Shown here in pieces: positions 40,324 to 49,202 of a DNA stretch of 64,000 nucleotides. The stretch is from assembly GCF_000015285.1 (NCBI RefSeq), contig NC_008709.1:1984001-2048000 (forward strand). The letters are read 5' to 3'. The notes below the pieces were generated by a model, which saw only the letters and a program-made list of their open reading frames with translations, was not told where the DNA came from and made no database searches. The stretch's first letter is position 1; every line of letters begins with the position of its first letter. The translations under genes and the position numbers were made by a program. Source of the stretch: Psychromonas ingrahamii 37. Its GTDB lineage: Bacteria; Pseudomonadota; Gammaproteobacteria; Enterobacterales; Psychromonadaceae.

Positions 40324-40799
40324 ATATTCTCAAAAATTCAACCTTTGAACAGGTGCAGGGCACATTCTCGTCATCTTTAGCGGCGAAGCCCTGCAAAATA
40401 CCAAATCCATTAAATTCATGCCCATTTATGCTTGTTAAAACACATGCTAGCTAGACATAAAACTACGCTTTAGTCTTTGTTATTAATTTGATTCATAACA
40501 TCCTGTTATTCCCCACTACGTGGCCAGCTAAAGCTGTTCAAAATCGTTCCCTACGATTTTGTATAATTAGAACAACTAGTTACTGCAATCAATGCCTTGC
40601 TTTCATGCGTTTTTCCAGCGCCTAAATAGATCATCTAATTAGTGGAATTGGCATAATAATAAAATTTTGTAATGGCATTCTTTTGTTTTGCCGGTGAAGC
40701 TAAACGGCTTCTGACAACCTTCTAAAAATAACCTGTTCAATCACGCCTATCTCAGGCTTTCGGTCCGCATAAGACCGCATTTTAATTTCCCTCAATTTG
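40324..40799. other. Intergenic region serS-ampG with MITE-like element
   Basis: About 475 bp between convergent genes. Most of it is the MITE-like element B (40398-40653); the remainder shows a weak inverted motif around 40740-40770 but no gene or clear terminator. Confidence 0.6.
40398..40653. repeat. MITE-like element B
   Basis: The ends are imperfect inverted repeats (left ATACCAAATCCATTAA; the right end in reverse reads ATGCCAATTCCACTAA). The interior shares with element A (2902-3085) the stretches AGCATAAAAC-like, TTTAGTCTTTGT, TGCCTTGCTTTCATGCG-like and CCTAAATAGA. It carries about 70 extra bases (AGCTAAAGCTGTTCAAAATC region) that recur at 51605-51640. Confidence 0.7.
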
Positions 40800-42155
40800 T
40801 CATTCTTTGCGCTTTTTACTCCTGTGTTGATCAGAAACATGGTCAAAGAAGTGACGTAGTGAATAGAGCATAATTAAACTCGGAATAACCATTAAGGCGG
40901 TGATAATAAAAAACGTTGACCAGTCATTGAGAACATCTATCAATTGACCGCTAAATGACGCGAGCGTAGTACGTCCCAGATTACCTAATGAAGCCAATAG
41001 GGCATATTGGGTGGCAGAAAATGCGGTGCCGGTTAACAGGGTTAAAAATGAAACAAAAGCAACCGTTGAAAATGCGGTTGTAAAGTTATCCACTAGGATG
41101 GTGGCTAAGAAAAGAAGCTCATTCGGGCCCACATTTGCTATCCATGCAAACATCAAGTTGCTGGCTGCCATTGCCGTGCCACCAATCATTAAACCACGTA
41201 CAATACCAAACTTAACGTTAAATACACTGCCCAGCAAGGTGAAGAAGATAGTTGCCCCCCAGCCAATAAGTTTTGAATAATGACCTATTTGCTCATTGCT
41301 AAAGCCTATCTCTTTATAAAAGACAATAGACATACGGCCAAGGAAAGCTTCACCAATTTTAAATAAGAAAACGAATAATAAAATAGTGAGTGCCACTTTA
41401 AGACCATTACGTTTAAAGAAATCCCAAAAAGGCTCAATCACAGTGACACTAAACCAGGTGGCCGCGTGAGACTTCATCACTTTGTTATATTTACCCTCGG
41501 CTTCCTGCTGTAAGGCTTCTCGTTCGGTTATTGGCTCCCCAACAAGCAGGGTAAACAACATTAATATTGCAACAACAACCGCCATTGCATAATAAACACC
41601 ATTCCAACCCATACCGTCAGCATTCATAAAAGCGAAGTAGCCTGGCAGGGAATAACCTGTCCACCAACCGATCACTGCCATCGCAGCAGCTTGGGGTAAT
41701 TTACTGGTTTGTTGTCTTGGAAAAGTATCTATTCGGTAGGCGTCAATAGCAATATCCTGCGTGGCAGAAAAGATAGCAATACCTAACGCAAGCATTGAGG
41801 TCAGCATCAGATTAGTTGCAGGATGCGTCCCTGCGATCAACAGTGTCAAAACCAAAATAAATGACTGGCAAAGGAATATCCAGCTGCGGCGTTGCCCCAG
41901 AATGGGATAAAGGATGGGTATTTTTACGCGATCGATCAACGGTGCCCAAAGAAAATTAAAGGCGTAAACAGTAAAAACTGAACCAAAATAACCGATTGCG
42001 GCACGTGTTAACCCGGCATCTTTTAACCAACCGGACATATTAGAGCCAATAAGAACCCAGGGAAAACCGCTTGAACAGGCAAGCATAAATACCCATAATA
42101 AGCGCTTATCTAAATAACTACGGAAGGTTGCCTTCCAAGATAGCGTTGTGCTCAT
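40800..42155 (-). CDS. ampG: AmpG-like MFS permease
   Basis: A 451-residue twelve-helix major facilitator protein of the AmpG type, which imports anhydromuropeptides for peptidoglycan recycling. Typical features are LLWVFMLACSSGFPWVLIGS-like first helix (split), WLKDAGLTRAAIGYFG, NFLWAPLIDR, GQRRSWIFL, and the ATQDIAIDAYRID motif in helix 4. The C-terminus is Lys/Arg-rich. It is separated from rnd by about 130 bp on the same strand. AmpG itself is the best match, but related exporters share the fold. Confidence 0.85.
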   Translation of the reverse strand: MSTTLSWKATFRSYLDKRLLWVFMLACSSGFPWVLIGSNMSGWLKDAGLTRAAIGYFGSVFTVYAFNFLWAPLIDRVKIPILYPILGQRRSWIFLCQSFILVLTLLIAGTHPATNLMLTSMLALGIAIFSATQDIAIDAYRIDTFPRQQTSKLPQAAAMAVIGWWTGYSLPGYFAFMNADGMGWNGVYYAMAVVVAILMLFTLLVGEPITEREALQQEAEGKYNKVMKSHAATWFSVTVIEPFWDFFKRNGLKVALTILLFVFLFKIGEAFLGRMSIVFYKEIGFSNEQIGHYSKLIGWGATIFFTLLGSVFNVKFGIVRGLMIGGTAMAASNLMFAWIANVGPNELLFLATILVDNFTTAFSTVAFVSFLTLLTGTAFSATQYALLASLGNLGRTTLASFSGQLIDVLNDWSTFFIITALMVIPSLIMLYSLRHFFDHVSDQHRSKKRKE

Positions 42156-42282
42156 TAAGTTTTCCTTTTTATTAAAGCCATACAGATAAGCACTATCTGC
42201 ATAATGTTATAATTTTTGAATGGGTTTTACACCATCAGACCGTTAGAGAATGAACCTGCTGCCCGATTATTACAACTGGAAT

Positions 42283-43392
42283 TTAGTGTTCGAACTGATG
42301 CCCGATTAATTCAAATCTCCAGCCCGTTAACAGCTTGGGTTTATTGGCTGTTTGTCTTTGCAGATTGGTTAATTTCCATAACCAGCTTAAATATTCGTTA
42401 ATAACACGTTTAGAGGCAAGTAACTCAAGGGGTAAGTCATATTTTTCGGCGCAAAGCTGAATTTTATCGCGCATTGATTTCACCGTGCTTTTGTAAGCGG
42501 GAAAATCAACCAAACGGTTCACCAGAGGGGGATAAGTACTTTCATCTTGACTGATTACCTGGGTCATAATGGTTAAAATCTGTTGTCCATGAATCCGAAT
42601 TTCATTGGGCAATAAATTTAAACGACGCAGATCGTCTAAAGAAGTGGGTTGATAATAAGCCAATAACCACAGGTGATCAGCTTTTACAACAAAGTTAAGC
42701 GCAAGATTACGTTCTTGTGCGGTGAGTAAACGCCATTTTGCTAATGCCTTTATAATAGCCAGTCCTTGGCGATCCAATTTAAATAAATTGTTAAGCAATT
42801 TATAGGCTTTGTCAGGATCTTGTTTCACCATTTTTTGAGCAAGTACACTTTGGCATTCTTGCTCAAAAAAAGGGAACATTTTTTTATTTTCAAGTTGTTG
42901 CTGCAGCTTCTCTAAGCAGGGTTGTAAATATAAAACGTCCACGCCGGCATAGTTTATTTGCTTTTCGCTTAAAGGACGCGCACACCAGTCTGTTCGTGAT
43001 TCACCCTTGTCAACGATAACGGCCTCTAATGTTTCAACCATTTTAGCATAACCAAGAGAAGCGCCCATATTAAGAAAAGAGCATGCAATTTGGGTATCAA
43101 AAAGGGTGAAATTGAGATCACCTTTATGATCTCGTATTATTTCTAAATCTTCACTGCTGGCATGCAAAATTATATTTTTATTATCAATAGCCTGCCAAAA
43201 ACTTGATAGGTCGCCAACCGCAATCGGATCGATTAAGGTGATTTGTGTATTTTGAGATATTTGTAACAAGCCTAAATTCGCTGCATAAGTGCGTGTGCGG
43301 ACAAATTCTGTATCAAGTGAAATCGGGCTGCCATCAAGGGTTGCTATAAAATCATGCAATTGTGCTGTTGTCGTAATTATTTCAAATTGCAT
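42283..43392 (-). CDS. rnd: Ribonuclease D
   Basis: A 369-residue 3'-5' exonuclease acting in tRNA and small RNA maturation. The DEDDy core shows ISLDTEFVRTRTYAANLGLLQIS (Asp/Glu), LHASSEDLEII (Asp), and YAGVDVLYLQPCLEKL (Tyr/Asp); a HRDC domain (about 205-290, LFKLDRQGLAIIKALAKWR) follows. Starts at 43392. Confidence 0.92.
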   Translation of the reverse strand: MQFEIITTTAQLHDFIATLDGSPISLDTEFVRTRTYAANLGLLQISQNTQITLIDPIAVGDLSSFWQAIDNKNIILHASSEDLEIIRDHKGDLNFTLFDTQIACSFLNMGASLGYAKMVETLEAVIVDKGESRTDWCARPLSEKQINYAGVDVLYLQPCLEKLQQQLENKKMFPFFEQECQSVLAQKMVKQDPDKAYKLLNNLFKLDRQGLAIIKALAKWRLLTAQERNLALNFVVKADHLWLLAYYQPTSLDDLRRLNLLPNEIRIHGQQILTIMTQVISQDESTYPPLVNRLVDFPAYKSTVKSMRDKIQLCAEKYDLPLELLASKRVINEYLSWLWKLTNLQRQTANKPKLLTGWRFELIGHQFEH

Positions 43393-43836
43393 CGGTGCAA
43401 CCTATATATTATTTTATTTAAAGAAGGGCTATATTACGTAATTAATTGCTAATCTGCCATTGATATTCACATTTGCCGTGCAGTTATCAATATTTACTAT
43501 TAAATGAATAGATATTCTTAATAATTGCATAGGGAAAGCCTTTAAAATCTAAAAAAACAATAATAAGACTATTTAGATAGTCTCATTATTAATTAAATTT
43601 GAAGTTAATACTTTGATTTTAAATGGATTGTAGTCTGTATTTGTTAAGTCGGAAAATTGAATATATATTTCACTAGAATGCAGTATTTGATCTTGCTATA
43701 TTGTTTTATTGACATCGATCAATTAGAATAAATTTTCTAAACGGAACTAAACAACCTATATCTGCTAGTGACTGTTATATGGTTTATCTCCTAGATGGTA
43801 GGGATTAATAGAAAGCATAGAGGTTGAAGGAAAATA
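43393..43836. other. Intergenic region rnd-leuC
   Basis: About 440 bp between divergent genes. TTGACA at 43709-43714 with an A+T-rich downstream stretch may be part of the leuC promoter, but spacing to TAAATT (14 bp) is short. No leader peptide with repeated Leu codons is evident, and neither leuA nor leuB is present. Confidence 0.45.
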
Positions 43837-45234
43837 ATGACTAAAACAATGTATGAAAAAATCTGGGATGCGCATTTGGTTTATGAACCAGAGTCAGGCT
43901 CTCCAATTCTGTTTGTTGACCGACATCTAATGCATGAAGTGACTAGTCCACAAGCATTTGAAGGCCTTAAACTGCAAAATCGTGGTGTGCGCAATACGCA
44001 CAGTATATTAGCCACAATGGATCATTGTGTTCCGACAAAAGGTCGTGCCGAAATTTCTGATCCTGTTGCAGCAAAACAGATTCAAACGATGGCTGTTAAC
44101 TGTAAAGAACATGGTATAAACCTTTATGATATGAGCAATGCTAACAACGGTATTATTCATATCGTTGTGCCAGAGCATGGTTTTGTTCATCCTGGCATGG
44201 TTGTTTGTTGCGGTGATAGCCATACGTCAACACACGGTGCATTTGGTACACTCGCATTTGGTATCGGTACTTCTGAAGTTGAACATGTAATGGCAACACA
44301 AACATTACAACAACAAAAATCAAAAACCTTGCTTATAAATGTAGAAGGGACACTTTCTAAACATGCAACGGCTAAAGACATTGCATTGGCTATTATCGGT
44401 AAGACCGGTACTGCTGGCGGTACAGGTTATGTTATTGAATTTGCTGGTGATGCAGTTGTTAACCTGACTATGGAAGGTCGTATGACCCTCTGTAATATGG
44501 CAATAGAAGCGGGCGCTCGTGCAGGTCTTATTGCACCGGATCAAAAAACCTTTGATTTCCTTGAAGGCAAAGAGTTTGCACCTAAGGGCAAAGATTGGGA
44601 TGCGGCTCTTGCTTATTGGAAAACGCTGCCTTCTGATAAGGGGGCTGATTTTGATAAAGTCATCAACTTTAAAGCTGAAGATATCGCACCGCAAGTTACC
44701 TGGGGGACTTCACCGGAACAGGTGATCTCAGTGAATGGAATCGTACCGGCACCTACTGATTTTGATGATCCGATTAAAGCACAGGCTTGTAAAAATGCCC
44801 TTGAATATATGAAAATTAAAGCCGGCCAGAAAATGACCGATGTTAATGTTGATATTGTATTTTTAGGCTCTTGTACTAACGGACGTATTGAAGATTTTCG
44901 TGCTGCTGCCGAGATGCTCAAAGGCAAAACCATTGCACCCGGTGTTCAGGCCATCGCAGTCCCTGGTTCTTACCCTGTAAAAGAACAAGCGGAAGCCGAA
45001 GGTTTAGATAAGATTTTTCTTGATGCTGGTTGGGAATGGCGTGAACCAGGTTGTTCAATGTGTCTTGCTATGAATGGTGATGAATTAACAGAAGGTCAAC
45101 GTAGTGCTTCTACTTCAAACCGTAATTTCGAAGGTCGTCAAGGTAAAAATGGACTTACTCACCTTGTTTCGCCTGCAATGGCGGCAGCGGCATCTATTGC
45201 CGGACACTTTGTAGATATTCGAGATTGGGCATAA
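43837..45234 (+). CDS. leuC: 3-isopropylmalate dehydratase large subunit
   Basis: With LeuD it isomerises 2- to 3-isopropylmalate in leucine synthesis, using a [4Fe-4S] cluster. The 465-residue aconitase-family protein has [62 protein letters not shown] (part), and cluster cysteines in [14 protein letters not shown] and [12 protein letters not shown] ribosome site (GAAGGAAAAT) precedes the ATG. leuD follows 11 bp later. Confidence 0.95.
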   Translation: MTKTMYEKIWDAHLVYEPESGSPILFVDRHLMHEVTSPQAFEGLKLQNRGVRNTHSILATMDHCVPTKGRAEISDPVAAKQIQTMAVNCKEHGINLYDMSNANNGIIHIVVPEHGFVHPGMVVCCGDSHTSTHGAFGTLAFGIGTSEVEHVMATQTLQQQKSKTLLINVEGTLSKHATAKDIALAIIGKTGTAGGTGYVIEFAGDAVVNLTMEGRMTLCNMAIEAGARAGLIAPDQKTFDFLEGKEFAPKGKDWDAALAYWKTLPSDKGADFDKVINFKAEDIAPQVTWGTSPEQVISVNGIVPAPTDFDDPIKAQACKNALEYMKIKAGQKMTDVNVDIVFLGSCTNGRIEDFRAAAEMLKGKTIAPGVQAIAVPGSYPVKEQAEAEGLDKIFLDAGWEWREPGCSMCLAMNGDELTEGQRSASTSNRNFEGRQGKNGLTHLVSPAMAAAASIAGHFVDIRDWA

Positions 45235-45245
45235 AGGGAACAATA

Positions 45246-45860
45246 ATGGAAGCTTATAAAAAACATACTAGCATTGCGGCATTAATGAATCGCAGTAACG
45301 TTGATACAGACCAAATTATTCCAACGCAGTTCTTGAAAAAAGTAGAGCGTACGGGTTTTGGTATCCACCTTTTTCACGATTGGCGTTTTTTGGCCGATAA
45401 TGTCACTCCTAACCCTGAATTTGAGCTTAATAAACCGGTCTTTAAAGGTGCTAAAATCTTAGTTACCGGTGATAACTTCGGTTGTGGCTCTTCGCGCGAA
45501 CATGCTCCTTGGGCAATTGCTGATTACGGTTTTAATACTGTTATATCAACCAGTTTTGCTGATATTTTTTATACTAACTGTTTTAAAAATGCGCTTCTGC
45601 CCATTAGAGTAAGCAAAGATGAACTTGCTGCATTAATGGCTGAGATCTCGGCTAATGAAGGGGTTAAATTTACGGTTGATCTTGAAGCTGAAAAATTAAC
45701 CACACCAGGCGGCATTGTTATTCATATTGAAGTGGATCCGTTTCGTAAAGAATCTTTATTGGGCGGTCTTGACGATATTGCTTGGACGTTAAAACACGAA
45801 GATAAAATTACTGCTTTTGAAGAAAAACAAAAACAAACTTTACCATGGTTATGGAAATAG
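45246..45860 (+). CDS. leuD: 3-isopropylmalate dehydratase small subunit
   Basis: Partner of LeuC. A 204-residue swivel-domain protein: MNRSNVDTDQIIPTQFLK, DNFGCGSSREHAPWAIADYGF, SFADIFYTNCFKNALLPI. The Met at 45246 has AAGGGAAC upstream; the open frame reaches back into leuC but no start codon there is convincing. The pair is followed by a strong terminator, so leuCD is a two-gene unit. Confidence 0.95.
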   Translation: MEAYKKHTSIAALMNRSNVDTDQIIPTQFLKKVERTGFGIHLFHDWRFLADNVTPNPEFELNKPVFKGAKILVTGDNFGCGSSREHAPWAIADYGFNTVISTSFADIFYTNCFKNALLPIRVSKDELAALMAEISANEGVKFTVDLEAEKLTTPGGIVIHIEVDPFRKESLLGGLDDIAWTLKHEDKITAFEEKQKQTLPWLWK

Positions 45861-45893
45861 TCGTTTTTAACTTCTAAAAAATGAGATTGATTC

Positions 45894-45920
45894 AAAGGCG
45901 CATTTATTGCGCCTTTTTTA
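45894..45920 (+). terminator. Terminator after leuD
   Basis: AAAGGCGC and GCGCCTTTT form an 8-bp stem around ATTTATT, followed by TTTTTTATTTT, 33 bp after the leuD stop. Confidence 0.88.
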
Positions 45921-46109
45921 TTTTGGCATTGGGTAGATAACTTTAATAGAGAAAGGCAATGGAGCTGAGAAAAGATTGCTCATTAATGGATACAACATTA
46001 CGTTCCTTGTCAGGGCGTAGCAATATTAAACTACTTGATAATGGTTGTCCGAGTCTGAAGGTGTAAAGCCTAAGGGCTTAATAATTCACCGTGTTTGAGG
46101 CCGCATGCA

Positions 46110-46439
46110 TCAATCAACGACGGAAATGCTAACATCAAACCTGTCACTAACCGATGATTCTCCCTCCCACTCGCACCAATGTTTCAATTGAATACTCGCA
46201 GTACCCACTGAGATTGCTTTAAATGTAAGCGTTAGCACTCCATCTTCACCAAATTTAGGCTCTTTCGGCAGAGAATAGCGAGAATCCTGCAATGGCAAAA
46301 TATGAGTCTCTGTATCTGACTTTAATTTCCAGCGGTATGGCGTAGTACGATTTTCTTTAAGCTGAATAGTGATTATATCTCCCCGGCGAACTTCAAAGGA
46401 TTTTCCTGTATCGTCTAACATTAGTGTCAATTTTGACAT
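46110..46439 (-). CDS. Chagasin-like cysteine peptidase inhibitor (I42 family)
   Basis: A 109-residue all-beta protein without signal peptide. It follows the I42 plan: loop L4 NRTTPYRW (family NPTTGY-W), a middle segment GEDGVLTLTFKAISVGTASIQL (family GxxG-x-FxFxA-x-xGxAxIxL) and loop L6 KHWCEWEG (family RPWE). Chagasins block papain-family (C1A) peptidases by inserting these loops into the active-site cleft. A C1A peptidase gene lies upstream on the same strand, with the order small protein, peptidase, small protein, inhibitor. The likely job is to restrain the cassette's own peptidase inside the cell (inference). The divergent L4 and L6 loops may reflect a specialised partner. Confidence 0.75.
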   Translation of the reverse strand: MSKLTLMLDDTGKSFEVRRGDIITIQLKENRTTPYRWKLKSDTETHILPLQDSRYSLPKEPKFGEDGVLTLTFKAISVGTASIQLKHWCEWEGESSVSDRFDVSISVVD

Positions 46440-46472
46440 TTAAGTTTCCTACTAATATGAGAACCTTGAGCT

Positions 46473-46604
46473 TTATGAGCTTGCCAGCTCGATACAAGCC
46501 TTAAACGTCTCACTGCTCTTCTGTTTTGTAAATGGATTGCAGAAGTCAACATTCACTCCGCTGACTACCTGTAATCCATTATTACTATTTTTGATTTCCC
46601 AACT
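46473..46604 (-). pseudogene. Open fragment without start codon, unknown
   Basis: Between two stops the minus strand stays open for 43 codons reading SWEIKNSNNGLQVVSGVNV, then DFCNPFTKQKSSETFKACIE and LASS. No ATG is present; an internal GTG would give 27 residues. It sits between the inhibitor and the second small protein and may be the relic of another cassette gene. Weak evidence. Confidence 0.3.
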
Positions 46605-46646
46605 TTAATGATAGGAATCTAACCGAAAAGAAGAAATGATGAAAGA

Positions 46647-47000
46647 TCACAAGTTTTTCCAACACCTCATCAGCGTGATTTTATTGCTGTTATCCCACCA
46701 TACATCAACGCGGTTGGCTGCAAAAGCAACTTGGGCCAGACCTTGCTCTTCAGTGTTAGTCACATTCGCACTGCGCCAGTCACCTGAATGTGCCCAGAGA
46801 ATGCGAGTTGAACTGGTCGTATAATGATCCAGTAAAAGATACTTTGCCTGTCCACTTCCGGCAGCACCGAATGTGGTTTCGGCGAGATTAGGAGTGGTGG
46901 ACCCTGCGGTCATAGGTGGACCACCTGCGACCATACTTTGGGCAAGGGAGACCTGTGCATTTTCCAATTGCTGCATAATTTCTAAACTTATTTCTGACAT
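46647..47000 (-). CDS. Small protein with leader-like N-terminus and peptidase-shared domain (copy 2)
   Basis: A 117-residue protein. Residues 1-27 (MSEISLEIMQQLENAQVSLA through MVAGG) form a probable amphipathic helix ending in Gly-Gly-Pro-Pro, like double-glycine leaders; a Thr/Ala-rich hinge follows (28-46). Residues 49-117 (AKYLLLDHYTTSSTRILWAH, FAANRVDVWWDN, ITLMRCWKNL) are homologous to the last 69 residues of the adjacent papain-family peptidase. Ribosome site GGAGC before ATG. It is about 90% identical to the gene at 48324-48677. I know no named family for it; substrate, decoy or activator of the peptidase are all possible. Confidence 0.8.
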   Translation of the reverse strand: MSEISLEIMQQLENAQVSLAQSMVAGGPPMTAGSTTPNLAETTFGAAGSGQAKYLLLDHYTTSSTRILWAHSGDWRSANVTNTEEQGLAQVAFAANRVDVWWDNSNKITLMRCWKNL

Positions 47001-47113
47001 ATTATAGCTCCTTAATATTTAGTGACTAAATATAATGCCATCGCATGTTTGATGCGACACCAAGGATTCAGTCGATATAAACCACTTATCCAAGTTGATA
47101 AATAACGTCTTTA

Positions 47114-48220
47114 TTATAGATTCTTCCATGGGCGGACCAGTGTGATCTGATCTTTATCCCAGTAGATATCGACACGATTTGCTGCAAATGCTTCTTGGGG
47201 GAATCCGGCCAAATCTGCATCTGAGATAACTTTGTAACGCCATTGGTCTCCGGCGTAAGCCCAAAAAACAACATTACCACCAAAGCGCTTATCGACTAGA
47301 AGATACTTGGCGGCTCCACTGCCCTTCGCAGGCTGAACATCGGTATCTACCGAGTAGAATGCCCAACCCGTATCTATCAGCAAGTCAGCTTGATTGTATG
47401 CTATTCGAATAAAACCGTTCTCACCCCAGCCAGGTCCCCAGCTATTTTTGATAATCCAGCATTGCTGGTTGTCATCATAGCCGACGACGCTAACACAGTG
47501 ATAACCTTCCAGCTCGTTGTTTGCAGCAGATGATTTCCGATAAACTCCCCCCGCGTAGTTATAAAAATCAGTAAAAACCGCCATACCTGCTACCACAGGT
47601 CCCTTGGCAATGGCATCTTTTCGAGCCTGCATACTGCTGTGACTGGCGTAGTTTAAGATTTTTACCAGGCGCGATTGCCAATCGCTGCAGCGATCAGTAC
47701 AAGGCATGTTTTTAGGTTGATAGGGAAAGCAGGCTTCATCAGTAACACCGGTGCTTTTAGCGTAATCAAGCCCAGAAGTTAATCCCCAACCACCGCAGCT
47801 TCCACCTCCACAGAACTGCATAAATGCTTCAGAAAGATCAAGCGCCAGAGTGTGGTCTTGGGCCTTAATACGCATATTAGATTCTATGGTCGCACAAGTC
47901 CCAAAGGAGACACAGGATCCACATCCGCCCTGATTCTTAACACTCGTTATGTAATTCTTACCTGATACATTCCTCCAATCCATCGCGGTAGGAGCGCCAT
48001 ATCCAGAGCCTACTTTAAAAGCTTGTGTTTCTTCTGCAGCTTGTTTTTTTACGGCATTCGCCATTTGCGTCAGTTCAGCCTTCGTGACGTTCAATCCAAG
48101 ATAGTTTTTCCTTTCTGCCGCCGGCAGCATGGAAATATCTGTCTCACCGGCTTGCCAACTTAACCCCTCTTTTTTAATTGCCGCCGCAATATCGGTTACT
48201 GTTAATTTACCTTGTGCCAT
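47114..48220 (-). CDS. Papain-family (C1A) cysteine peptidase with unusual C-terminal domain
   Basis: A 368-residue peptidase without signal peptide. Residues 1-75 look like a propeptide; the catalytic domain (about 76-298) starts PTAMDWRN and contains oxyanion Gln97 and Cys103 in KNQGGCGSCVSFGTC, His241 in LEGYHCVSVVGYDDN and Asn259 in CWIIKNSWGPGWGENGFIRI. The usual Trp after the catalytic Cys is Val. A C-terminal domain (300-368: AKYLLVDKRFGGNVVFWAY, EAFAANRVDIYWDKDQ, RPWKNL) is shared with two flanking 117-residue proteins. The Met at 48220 follows a near-perfect GAGGAG; the frame extends to 48259 without one. Cytosolic papain-type peptidases are unusual in bacteria, and a chagasin-like inhibitor is encoded downstream. 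Confidence 0.88.
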   Translation of the reverse strand: MAQGKLTVTDIAAAIKKEGLSWQAGETDISMLPAAERKNYLGLNVTKAELTQMANAVKKQAAEETQAFKVGSGYGAPTAMDWRNVSGKNYITSVKNQGGCGSCVSFGTCATIESNMRIKAQDHTLALDLSEAFMQFCGGGSCGGWGLTSGLDYAKSTGVTDEACFPYQPKNMPCTDRCSDWQSRLVKILNYASHSSMQARKDAIAKGPVVAGMAVFTDFYNYAGGVYRKSSAANNELEGYHCVSVVGYDDNQQCWIIKNSWGPGWGENGFIRIAYNQADLLIDTGWAFYSVDTDVQPAKGSGAAKYLLVDKRFGGNVVFWAYAGDQWRYKVISDADLAGFPQEAFAANRVDIYWDKDQITLVRPWKNL

Positions 48221-48323
48221 TTTTATCTCCTCAATCGGTCCAAGTAAAGAGAAAATCAATTTACTTTAGACCTGGCTATTTTGTCTAAAATCTCTATTGC
48301 TTCGAAAAGCCCCAGGTATTGTT

Positions 48324-48677
48324 TTATAAATTTTTCCAACACCTCATTAGAGTGATTTTATTGCTGTTATCCCACCAGAGATCGACGCGGTTGGCTGCAA
48401 AGGCAACCTGTGCCAGGCCTTGTTCTTCAGTGTTGGTGACGTTCGCAGAGCGCCAGTCACCTGAATGTGCCCAGAGAATGCGAGTTGCGCTGGTCGTATA
48501 ATGATCCAGCAAAATATACTTTGCCTGTCCACTTCCGGCAGCACCGAATGTGGATTCAGCGACATTAGTGGTGGTTGCCCCTGCTGCTATTGGTGGGCCA
48601 CCTGCCATCATACTTTGCGCAAGAGACGCTTGCGCATGTTCCAATTGCTGCATAATTTCCAGACTTATTTCTGACAT
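48324..48677 (-). CDS. Small protein with leader-like N-terminus and peptidase-shared domain (copy 1)
   Basis: A 117-residue near-duplicate of the product of 46647-47000, differing at about a dozen positions, mostly in the hinge (AGGPPIAAGATTTNVAEST). It shares the helix MSEISLEIMQQLEHAQASLA, the Gly-Gly-Pro-Pro motif, and the C-terminal domain ending ITLMRCWKNL found also at the end of the peptidase. It is the first gene of the cassette, 104 bp upstream of the peptidase gene and on the same strand, with GGAGC before its ATG. Confidence 0.8.
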   Translation of the reverse strand: MSEISLEIMQQLEHAQASLAQSMMAGGPPIAAGATTTNVAESTFGAAGSGQAKYILLDHYTTSATRILWAHSGDWRSANVTNTEEQGLAQVAFAANRVDLWWDNSNKITLMRCWKNL

Positions 48678-49202
48678 GTTATAGCTCCTTAATATCTAGT
48701 GACTCAATATAGTTTCTATCTAAAAAATGGGGATAGATTATTTTTCCACTCATTTTCCATTCATTTTTTGCCCTTTTTGATCTTCCACCTTCATTTAGAC
48801 TTGATAAAGACCAAACACTTTGTCTGAAGTTTAATATTAAATTTGAATCCTGCATGCCCAAATCATAAAACGTGGTGATTTTAAAATTGTTTTATTTTGT
48901 ATAAATAGACACTATTAAGTATAGGAAGAATAAAATATATTTAGCAAAGAAAAATCAAAATAATCACATTTAAGTGGGTAAAATTAACTAAGATCAAAAA
49001 AAATTTACCAATCGGGGTATTAATACTAATCAGGTATTAGCGCAACAATTTGAATGATTAATCTCAAACGGGCTAACGGCCGCAGCTAAGAGGTAGTTTA
49101 AAAAAGCCTTAATCTATTGATTAAGGCTTTTTTAATAGGTTACTGGCTTGTAATTAGTTAGACTATGTAAAAATCAGATCAGTAACAGAGAAGGAAATAA
49201 TA
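48678..49202. other. Divergent intergenic region with orphan terminator
   Basis: About 525 bp between the peptidase cassette (leftward) and the DUF3010 gene (rightward). It carries a 14-bp-stem terminator at 49098-49136 although no gene ends here. A short minus-strand frame at 48679-48861 has no protein-like features. Confidence 0.6.
49098..49136 (+). terminator. Orphan strong terminator, possible end of a small RNA
   Basis: AAAAAAGCCTTAATC and GATTAAGGCTTTTTT form a stem of about 14 bp with a TATT loop, with T runs on both strands. It lies in a divergent promoter region, 67 bp before the DUF3010 start, so it must end a non-coding transcript or act as an attenuator. Confidence 0.8.

Larger units (their letters stand above)
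46620..48700. repeat. Direct repeats flanking the peptidase gene
   Basis: About 380 bp at 46630-47010 and 48305-48690 are highly similar at the DNA level, including the ribosome-site region (GAGCTATA on the plus-strand reading) and the 3' ends (TTTTTCCAACACCTCAT). The two copies are in direct orientation, so recombination between them would delete the peptidase gene and leave one small-protein gene. Confidence 0.88.

Noticed and set aside
43700-43836. Leucine leader peptide before leuC
   Set aside because: No short frame with clustered Leu codons and no attenuator hairpin.
48679-48861. 60-codon minus-strand frame upstream of the peptidase cassette
   Set aside because: No ribosome site or recognisable motif; probably chance in the promoter region.
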